Assembly (NCBI GenBank): GCA_007136595.1 | Contig: SLGQ01000167.1 | Span: 1-21,220, forward strand | Direction: 5' to 3' | DNA: 21,220 bases | Origin: Candidatus Sumerlaeota bacterium | GTDB taxonomy: Bacteria > UBP6 > UBA1177 | In this document: positions 15,748-21,220 of the stretch, piece by piece | Layout of the letters: each line of letters opens with the position of its first letter | How positions within the stretch are numbered: the first letter of the stretch is position 1 | Position numbers and translations under genes: made by a program | Notes under the pieces: generated by a model | Databases searched by the model: none | Told to the model about the DNA's origin: nothing | Seen by the model: the letters and a program-made list of their open reading frames with translations, nothing else

Positions 15748-16341
15748 ATGAAGAAAAATAATTTAACGGTAACAACGGCTTTGCTGGCCAAAACTCTTTT
15801 ACTGAGTTTTTTGCTTTTATCTGCCACATTCATTGCCGGGCTTATAATTGGAAAAAACGAACCCTCTTTTGATAAAAACCGGTCTAAAGAGGAAAGTCAG
15901 TTGAGTGCATGCAGTTTTAAACTTCAGGAAATATCTTCAAAATATCTTTCTTTGATGGAATTTGCTCAGACAAAAGGAATCGTTACTGCCGATGGTAAAA
16001 CAGATAACAATGTTATCTGTACATATATTGTCAACGATGAAGATACAGCAGAAGATGTTTTAGAAGAAACACCTGAAACAGCAGCAAAAGAGGGAGTTGA
16101 AAAAGATGCTCAAAAAAACTGTAGATTTTCAATCCAACTGTTATCTGACACAAACAAAAACTCGGTTGTTGCTGTACAGAAGAAATACAATATTCCTGAA
16201 ACCTTTATTGTAGAGGGTGTGGTCGATGAAAAATCATGGTATCGTCTGAGATACGGCTGTTTTGAAACAAGAGCCGATGCTGAAAGAGAATTACCCCAAA
16301 TAAGGGAAACTGTTGTTAATGCACTTGTTGTAACTAATTAA
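15748..16341 (+). CDS. Membrane-anchored SPOR-domain protein
   Basis: The 197-residue protein has a single membrane span at about residues 14-37 with a short cytoplasmic N-terminus, a Lys/Glu-rich linker, and a C-terminal SPOR-like domain (about 125-197). The domain shows the expected order: FSIQLLS strand, an NKNSVVAVQKKY helix, an FIVEGVV strand, WYRLRYGCFETRADAERELPQIRE and a last LVV strand. SPOR domains bind denuded peptidoglycan glycans and often target proteins to the division site. Cys125 and Cys171 lie in the domain and might pair. The ribosome-binding site GAGAGGA overlaps the end of the preceding gene, and ATG 15748 follows its stop by one base. An upstream in-frame ATG (15727) lies before that site and is rejected. 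Similar in layout to FtsN, though not a certain homologue. Confidence 0.8.
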   Translation: MKKNNLTVTTALLAKTLLLSFLLLSATFIAGLIIGKNEPSFDKNRSKEESQLSACSFKLQEISSKYLSLMEFAQTKGIVTADGKTDNNVICTYIVNDEDTAEDVLEETPETAAKEGVEKDAQKNCRFSIQLLSDTNKNSVVAVQKKYNIPETFIVEGVVDEKSWYRLRYGCFETRADAERELPQIRETVVNALVVTN

Positions 16342-16354
16342 TATGAGGCATAAA

Positions 16355-18115
16355 ATGGTAAATTCTTTGGGAATCAAAAAAATCTTTTTTCTTTTCTTTT
16401 TCTTGCTGTTCTTTTCTTTGACACTTGGTGGAGAAGAAGTTGAAGAGCAGGTAACTGATGAGGAAGAAAAAGAAGCTGTTCTTCAGGAAGAAGAGATAGA
16501 AGAAAAAAAAGAAGTGGTCATCGAAGAAGAAAAGGATGTGGAAGAGGAAGAAGAGGAAGAAGAGGAAAAGGATTTTAGAAAGGGAGAGATCGCAAATATT
16601 GGCTCAAGAGAAATAATCTCACCTTACAACAGTGCCGGAATAGGTATCGGTATGACAATGATCGATGAACGGTATTACCTCACCATAAACCCAAAACTTT
16701 CCTTAAGATTTGATTCTGTTGGCTTGATCATGGGTTTCCATCTTCCGCTGAACATTGAACTTTTCAATACTGATGTAACTCAGCAAGGTGATGCTTTTAC
16801 TTTCAGAACCGAGGACTATGATGAATGGCAGGATTTTCTCAAAATAATAAGATACATACAAGTTGGCGGAACTGAAGATAAATTTCACTTTGCAATGGGC
16901 TCCAATTTTGCCAACTCAATTGGACATGGAACGATCGTCAGAAGATATATTTCCAACAATGACTCAACTTTCTCTACCTTATCAACAAGATTGAACTGGT
17001 ATTCTGATTTTGGAGGGTTCGAAGCTTTATTTGGAGATGTCGGCAGAGGCAATATGTTCGGAGGGCTTGGATTTATAAAACCTTTCGGTTTTTTTGATCA
17101 TTATTTTCCCAAGAGCGTATCTTTCGGCTATGTGTTTTTTGCTGATAGAAATGCACCGACAAACCTTGAGTATGTAAGATATTACGATATGCCGGATCCT
17201 AATCTTAACAGCGAAGATTGGGATAGAGTTAATGAAACCCTCCATGAAAATCAAAGGGTTCGGAGGATCCAGCATGATTCTAAAAACAGACCGGTCATAA
17301 CTGACACTGAATTTCTCCATTTACAGGGACTTTCTTTTGAGTTGAAATCTGTCAGAACAAATTATATTGATATAAAACATTATTTTGATTACTCGTGGTT
17401 TAAAAATGACATGAGTAACGGTGGTTTTACAAAAGGAATACTTGGAAGGTTCAACCTTGATGACGATAGAAAACATGCAATGAGAACGCAACTTGAGTTC
17501 AGGGTTCATAAAGATACTTATCTCCCCTCCTTTTTTGACACATTCTATGATGTTGAAAGGATCGAAATGATGACCAACATTTTTGGCAGAGATAATTTTA
17601 CTCCTGACGGAAGATCAAAATACTGGCATCTTCAAAACCACGGGAAAGGTGACCTGAAATTTTCTTTTTACGGAGAGTTAAGCTACAGTTTTGAATCATG
17701 GATAGCTTTGTCTTTAGGTTACGAACAACTTCCCGACTCTTTTTCATTGTTTACCCATCTTGAACTCCCTGATCTCTGGATATTTAAAGGGATGCTCAGC
17801 TATACTAAAAGAGGGATCAGATCCTTTAATGAAATTTTCAAAGATGATAATGTCAGTTCCCTTTTCAGAGCTGTTACCAGAGTACAAGTCCTACCAATTC
17901 TTTATATAAATGGATATGTCGGCAAACACTGGACATTTTGGAATTCTGATAAGCCTAGACCGAATGATAACCTGACAGGACACTATGTCTCTATGTGGGA
18001 CTGGGGACTTGAAATTGAGATCGGGTATGAGTGGGGCAGAAAAAGGAGTGCCAGGGCAAGAAAAGATAAAACTGAAAAACCTGATGAAAAAGAAAAAGAT
18101 ATTCTTGATTATTAG
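16355..18115 (+). CDS. Outer-membrane beta-barrel protein with acidic N-terminal linker
   Basis: The 586-residue protein has a signal peptide (about residues 7-25, very Phe/Leu rich), then a highly acidic linker (27-73) with a run of nine glutamates at 63-71, then about 500 residues of alternating aromatic/polar strands such as YYLTINPKLSLRFDSVGL and ISMWDWGLEIEIGYEW-like repeats near the end. This is the look of a large beta-barrel, but the protein ends in a charged tail (KDKTEKPDEKEKD) instead of the usual terminal aromatic. GAGG at 16345-16348 points to ATG 16355 over the in-frame ATG at 16343. The glutamate run is coded by three exact copies of a 9-bp unit, so its length could vary. I do not recognise the family; transport or adhesion cannot be told apart. 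Confidence 0.65.
   Translation: MVNSLGIKKIFFLFFFLLFFSLTLGGEEVEEQVTDEEEKEAVLQEEEIEEKKEVVIEEEKDVEEEEEEEEEKDFRKGEIANIGSREIISPYNSAGIGIGMTMIDERYYLTINPKLSLRFDSVGLIMGFHLPLNIELFNTDVTQQGDAFTFRTEDYDEWQDFLKIIRYIQVGGTEDKFHFAMGSNFANSIGHGTIVRRYISNNDSTFSTLSTRLNWYSDFGGFEALFGDVGRGNMFGGLGFIKPFGFFDHYFPKSVSFGYVFFADRNAPTNLEYVRYYDMPDPNLNSEDWDRVNETLHENQRVRRIQHDSKNRPVITDTEFLHLQGLSFELKSVRTNYIDIKHYFDYSWFKNDMSNGGFTKGILGRFNLDDDRKHAMRTQLEFRVHKDTYLPSFFDTFYDVERIEMMTNIFGRDNFTPDGRSKYWHLQNHGKGDLKFSFYGELSYSFESWIALSLGYEQLPDSFSLFTHLELPDLWIFKGMLSYTKRGIRSFNEIFKDDNVSSLFRAVTRVQVLPILYINGYVGKHWTFWNSDKPRPNDNLTGHYVSMWDWGLEIEIGYEWGRKRSARARKDKTEKPDEKEKDILDY
16541..16567 (+). repeat. Three tandem copies of GAAGAGGAA
   Basis: The 9-bp unit GAAGAGGAA repeats exactly three times at 16541-16549, 16550-16558 and 16559-16567, within the acidic-linker coding part of the outer-membrane protein. 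It encodes Glu63-Glu71. Because the unit is a multiple of three, slippage would change linker length without breaking the frame. Confidence 0.9.
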
Positions 18116-18142
18116 TGATAATTTAATGGAGGGGTTGTCTTT

Positions 18143-18664
18143 ATGAAAAAACTTTTTTTTATGGTTGTTGCAACATTACTTCTGTCAACAGCTTCCATAT
18201 ATGGCACTGAAATTTTTATCAATGGAGCAAATGTTACAGGAATAAAAGACCAAACGATAGAAAATTGTACTGTAAAAATAGATGGCGAGGGAAACATACA
18301 TATAAATGCTCCTGATGTGAAGATAGTAACTGAAACTGAAAAACCAAAAAATGCTTATTTCTTAGCAGTTTCCGTTGACTCCCCTCTTACTTCGGATTTC
18401 ACCATATCTTTGAATGGAAGAATAATCGGCAAACTGGATGCCGGATCTAAAGAAACCCTTATTGAACTTGGGGACAAGGTTAAAAAAGGAGAAAACATCA
18501 TCTCTTATTTATCGGAACCTTCTCAAAACCCTGTTAACTATTCAATACTTACCGGAACCGGTGTGAAAAAAGGCGATACTCTTGAATTTACACCGGTATC
18601 TACACAGAAAGGAGCTGTCCACAATTTAGGAGCTGCCGGAAACTTTAAATTTATTGCGGAGTAA
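18143..18664 (+). CDS. Small periplasmic protein with FINGxxVxG / GNxHIxAP motif
   Basis: The 173-residue protein has a clear signal peptide (1-21) and then a compact beta-rich segment: EIFINGANVTGIKDQTIE, CTVKIDGEGN and IHINAPDVKI (24-61). This NG..V.G...Q..E...V.ID..GN.HI.AP pattern is one I associate with a small secreted family in Myxococcota-type genomes; this is recalled, not checked. The rest (65-173) reads as a beta-sandwich with no cysteine pairs. GGAGG at 18129-18133 precedes ATG 18143. It sits 27 bases after the outer-membrane protein gene and seven before the TPR gene, so it is part of the same train. The role is unknown; a partner of the outer-membrane protein is one guess. Confidence 0.7.
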   Translation: MKKLFFMVVATLLLSTASIYGTEIFINGANVTGIKDQTIENCTVKIDGEGNIHINAPDVKIVTETEKPKNAYFLAVSVDSPLTSDFTISLNGRIIGKLDAGSKETLIELGDKVKKGENIISYLSEPSQNPVNYSILTGTGVKKGDTLEFTPVSTQKGAVHNLGAAGNFKFIAE

Positions 18665-18671
18665 CGATAAA

Positions 18672-19526
18672 ATGAAACGAACAATTTTGATGACATCTTT
18701 TTGCCTGGTCACTCTTCTGACTGTCACTATGTTTCCGGGATGTAAAACAACTGAGCCGAGGGTTGTAAGTGACGAAAGTAAAGCAAATAGCTATTATCAA
18801 CTTGGACTTGCGGCACTTAACCAGGGTGACTATGCAAGGGCAAGGAGAGAGATAACCCGTGCAATAAATACTGCTCCTGATATTGCTCATTACCACAACC
18901 ACCTCGGGCTTGTATATTACCACACAGGTGATTACAAAAGATCTGAGGAACTGTACAGAAAGGCTTTGAGTCTCGACAGAAGTTACTCGGATGTTTACAA
19001 CAATCTAGGTGCTCTTTATATAAGGCTTGGAAAATTGGAAAAAGCGGTGGAATACTTTGAAAAGGTAATTGAAGATCCTTTGTATCCCTACCCCCATTTT
19101 GCCCACACCAATCTCGGTATTGTAAGAAGAATGGAAAAAAGGTTTGAAGATGCGAAAAGACACCTTAATGATGCTTTAAGGGTAAAGGGAACTCACTGTG
19201 AAGCATACAAGGAACTCGGTATAATTTATGATGAACAGAGTCTTTTTGATAAAGCTTTTCTGAACTATCAGAAAGCGATACAGTTTTGTCCCTACCATGT
19301 TGAAGCATTATATAGAGGAGCTGTGAGAGCATATACTTTAAAAAAAGAGTCTGTGGGTGCAATGTATCTGGAAAGGTGTCTTGAAGTTGACTTTTCAAAT
19401 ATCCGCAGAGTTCAGATACCTTTTCTTGAAGATTGTGTCAATCTTGCAAAAAGTATCGGTGTGGAGTTTGTTCCTAAAACAACTTCTCCAAGAGAAGGTC
19501 CCAAAAGACAGATAGATGCAAATTGA
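18672..19526 (+). CDS. TPR lipoprotein, PilF/PilW-like
   Basis: The 284-residue protein begins with a lipoprotein signal ending in FPGC, with Cys24 the lipidated residue. It then holds at least five tetratricopeptide units from about residue 35 to 240: YQLGLAALNQGDYARARREI, a following HNHLGLVYYHTGDYKRSEEL, NNLGALYIRLGKLEKAVEYF, and later units. A PLYPYPHFAHTNLG segment recalls the Ypt-P-elA..N.G stretch of PilF/PilW, the outer-membrane pilotins that assist PilQ secretin assembly. No other pilus gene is in the window, so another scaffold role is possible. Start ATG 18672 with GGAG at 18658-18661 is preferred; an upstream in-frame TTG at 18654 would put a polar sequence before the signal. Confidence 0.78.
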   Translation: MKRTILMTSFCLVTLLTVTMFPGCKTTEPRVVSDESKANSYYQLGLAALNQGDYARARREITRAINTAPDIAHYHNHLGLVYYHTGDYKRSEELYRKALSLDRSYSDVYNNLGALYIRLGKLEKAVEYFEKVIEDPLYPYPHFAHTNLGIVRRMEKRFEDAKRHLNDALRVKGTHCEAYKELGIIYDEQSLFDKAFLNYQKAIQFCPYHVEALYRGAVRAYTLKKESVGAMYLERCLEVDFSNIRRVQIPFLEDCVNLAKSIGVEFVPKTTSPREGPKRQIDAN

Positions 19527-19529
19527 AAA

Positions 19530-20015
19530 ATGGAAGTAATTTCAGGCATTATAATATCTTTTAGAAAAGTTGACTCAGGTTGCTGGTATACTATTGTGTC
19601 GGGGAACAATAAGAAGAAATTTTTCTCAAAAAAAGAGCAGTTTTCCCTTTTTGAATTTTCTGAAGTGGTGCTTGTTAACAAAAATTGTTCCTACTTCTTA
19701 AGTGACTATCAATGCTCTTACGAAGATGCACCGTTAAAAAAATACCCTCAAAATATTGTTGCCGCTTCCTGGTTTTCAGTGCTTGCTGAATCTTTGCACT
19801 TTGTTGATGAACAGGACATGCTCTTTGTTGACCACTGTGTGAACACTCTTTCAGCTGGTGAAATAAATGATGAAAAACTTCAGACAGTTGAATCGGTCTA
19901 TCTGAATGTTTCCGGATTTGGACAAAGTGATGGATCGGAAAAAGTTTTCAGAGAATACTTTCCGTTCAGAATAAAAATAAGAAACTCACTGATAAATCAG
20001 ATAAAAAGAGGCTGA
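19530..20015 (+). CDS. Short protein possibly related to RecO
   Basis: A 161-residue protein starting three bases after the TPR gene's stop and ending three before nadE. The first ~80 residues are beta-rich (VISGIIISFRKVDSGCWYTIV then KKKFFSKKE), resembling the OB-fold start of RecO. A helical stretch (IVAASWFSVLAESLHFVDEQDMLFVDHCVNTL, positions about 75-107) resembles the RecO helical region. RecO is usually about 240 residues and often has a CxxC zinc site; neither applies. If right, it would be a shortened recombination mediator; if wrong, it is an orphan. No signal peptide is seen, so it is cytosolic, unlike the preceding genes. The ribosome-binding site is weak, suggesting translational coupling. 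Confidence 0.55.
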   Translation: MEVISGIIISFRKVDSGCWYTIVSGNNKKKFFSKKEQFSLFEFSEVVLVNKNCSYFLSDYQCSYEDAPLKKYPQNIVAASWFSVLAESLHFVDEQDMLFVDHCVNTLSAGEINDEKLQTVESVYLNVSGFGQSDGSEKVFREYFPFRIKIRNSLINQIKRG

Positions 20016-20018
20016 GTA

Positions 20019-20810
20019 ATGGTAAATTTTAGAAAAATCAAAACTGAAAAAACCGTTGATCTTTTGATAGACTTTACGAGAAAAGAGTTTGAAAAATCAG
20101 GATTTAAAAAGGGTGTACTTGGTCTATCAGGCGGAATTGACAGTGCTGTTGTTGCAGCTTTAGCTTCAAAAGCAATAGGAGCAGAAAATGTTACAGGGAT
20201 TTTAATGCCGTATAAAACTTCAAGCAGATCCAGTGTTGAAGATGCACTTAAAATAGTTGAAATGACTGGAATAGATCATAAAGTTGTTGAGATAACCAAT
20301 GCTGTTGATGCAATTGAATCTTTTAATATGGAAAAAAGTGACCGGATAAAAGGTGTGAGACTCGGCAATGTAATGGCAAGGGTTAGAATGATAACTCTTT
20401 TTGATTTTTCTTCTGCTAATGATGCACTTGTTCTTGGAACGGGGAATAAAAGTGAAATTCATCTTGGATACTTTACCCTTTTTGGAGATTCTGCATCAGC
20501 AATAAATCCGGTGGCAGATATTTACAAGACAGAAATCTTTGAACTTGCTGATTTTATGGGTATTCCCAGGGAGATAATTTCAAAGCCCCCTTCTGCCGAC
20601 CTTATGGAAGGACAGACTGATGAATCTGATATCGGTTTCAGATATGCAGATATGGACAGAGTGATATACGGACTTGTTGACCTTGGGCTTACACCGGAGC
20701 AGATAATAGAAACAGGAGAAGATCCCCATTTGGTTAAATCAATTCAAAAGAGAATAATAACAATGGAGTATAAAAGAAAAATCCCCATAACTTCCGGATA
20801 CAGACCATAA
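20019..20810 (+). CDS. nadE: NH3-dependent NAD+ synthetase
   Basis: Converts nicotinate adenine dinucleotide to NAD+ using ATP and ammonia, the last step of NAD synthesis. The 263-residue length fits the ammonia-dependent form with no glutaminase domain. The ATP-pyrophosphatase loop SGGIDS is at 37-42; RLGNVMARVRM, GTGNKSEIHLGYFTLFGDSASAINPVADIYKTE, and PSADLMEGQTDESDIGF are all family motifs, so it looks intact. GAGG just upstream and ATG 20019 mark the start, three bases after the preceding stop. Its own stop overlaps the next start in TAATG, coupling it to nadD. Confidence 0.96.
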   Translation: MVNFRKIKTEKTVDLLIDFTRKEFEKSGFKKGVLGLSGGIDSAVVAALASKAIGAENVTGILMPYKTSSRSSVEDALKIVEMTGIDHKVVEITNAVDAIESFNMEKSDRIKGVRLGNVMARVRMITLFDFSSANDALVLGTGNKSEIHLGYFTLFGDSASAINPVADIYKTEIFELADFMGIPREIISKPPSADLMEGQTDESDIGFRYADMDRVIYGLVDLGLTPEQIIETGEDPHLVKSIQKRIITMEYKRKIPITSGYRP

Positions 20811-21220
20811 TGGGAACAAATAAAAGAAAAATAGCACTTTTCGGGGGAAAATTTGATCCGCCCCATCTCGGGCATCAACTTACAGTGTTTCTTGCTTTGG
20901 AAAAATATTTGATGGATGAAGTATGGGTCATCCCCTCTTTTTCTCATCCTTTCGGACACGAATCAAGCGACTATGATAAAAGATGTGAAATGTGTGAGAT
21001 AATGATCCGTCCATGGAAAAATGGGAAAGTAAAAGTTTCAAGAATAGAAAAAGAGATTGGAATAGAAACGGTTTATACCATTGACCTTATTAAATATATT
21101 CTGCAAAAAGAGCCTTCCTTGGATTTGTATCTTTTTATAGGGGAAGACAACTGGAAATGTCGTGACAAATGGAAAAACTTTGAAGAAATTGAGAAACTTG
21201 CAAAAATTGTTGTTATAGGA
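20810..21220 (+). CDS. nadD: Nicotinate-nucleotide adenylyltransferase, 3' end cut by window
   Basis: Adenylates nicotinate mononucleotide to nicotinate adenine dinucleotide, the substrate of NadE; here the enzyme order in the DNA is reverse of the pathway. 137 codons are present and the gene runs off the window; the family is usually about 190-210 residues. The nucleotidyltransferase signature FGGKFDPPHLGH is at 11-22 (usually GGTFDPxHxGH, so Lys14 replaces the usual Thr), followed by DEVWVIPSFSHPF, YTIDLIKYI and FIGEDNWKCRDKWKN with the GxDN-like motif, and a final KIVVIG. ATG 20810 overlaps the nadE stop by one base. Confidence 0.93.
   Translation, partial: MGTNKRKIALFGGKFDPPHLGHQLTVFLALEKYLMDEVWVIPSFSHPFGHESSDYDKRCEMCEIMIRPWKNGKVKVSRIEKEIGIETVYTIDLIKYILQKEPSLDLYLFIGEDNWKCRDKWKNFEEIEKLAKIVVIG

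Noticed and set aside
152..20959. Numerous minus-strand ORFs of 60-180 codons
   Set aside because: All lie inside well-supported plus-strand genes, lack ribosome-binding sites and family motifs, and show the Phe/Ser-rich composition expected of the reverse of Lys/Glu-rich coding DNA.
1..21220. CRISPR arrays, insertion sequences, tRNA or rRNA genes
   Set aside because: No regularly spaced repeats, transposase motifs, terminal inverted repeats, or tRNA/rRNA-like conserved segments were seen on either strand.

Overview
The window is a single run of plus-strand genes from an AT-rich bacterium; two sampled 60-base lines are 35-38% GC. Two lipoproteins with lipobox cysteines, several signal peptides, a large predicted outer-membrane beta-barrel protein and a PilF-like TPR lipoprotein point to a Gram-negative cell. 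A lone 2-hydroxyacyl-CoA dehydratase-type iron-sulfur protein points to an anaerobic or oxygen-limited life. The holB-ricT(PSP1)-tatD order and the short periplasmic protein at 18143 recall Deltaproteobacteria/Myxococcota-type genomes, but a candidate phylum is equally possible. No rRNA, tRNA, CRISPR array, insertion sequence or phage gene is visible.

Layout. (1) 233-3705: a PepD-type dipeptidase, a CBM9-like surface lipoprotein and a secreted coiled-coil protein with a degenerate LytM/M23 domain. (2) 3841-10135: housekeeping genes lepA, purA, ribBA, ribH and nusB, then an unrecognised 313-residue protein whose start overlaps the end of nusB. A perfect 17-bp palindrome sits inside a promoter-like element before lepA. 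(3) 10194-14181: holB (clamp-loader delta prime), ricT/PSP1, tatD and the 2-hydroxyacyl-CoA dehydratase-like protein, with overlapping or nearly touching ends. (4) 14301-21220: a second long tight gene train behind the best promoter in the window (TTGACA-N17-TAATAT). It runs through a GT-B glycosyltransferase-like protein, a membrane-anchored SPOR protein, an outer-membrane protein with a polyglutamate linker, a small periplasmic protein, a TPR lipoprotein, a short RecO-like protein, nadE and nadD (cut by the window edge).

How they fit together. Parts 2 and 3 supply translation, purine, riboflavin and replication functions. The first five genes of part 4 all look cell-envelope directed and are probably co-transcribed, so they are the best candidate here for an undescribed envelope module. 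The last two genes of part 4 encode the final two steps of NAD synthesis. Nothing in the window is clearly a new defence or mobile system. The main novelties are divergent or orphan proteins inside otherwise ordinary operons.
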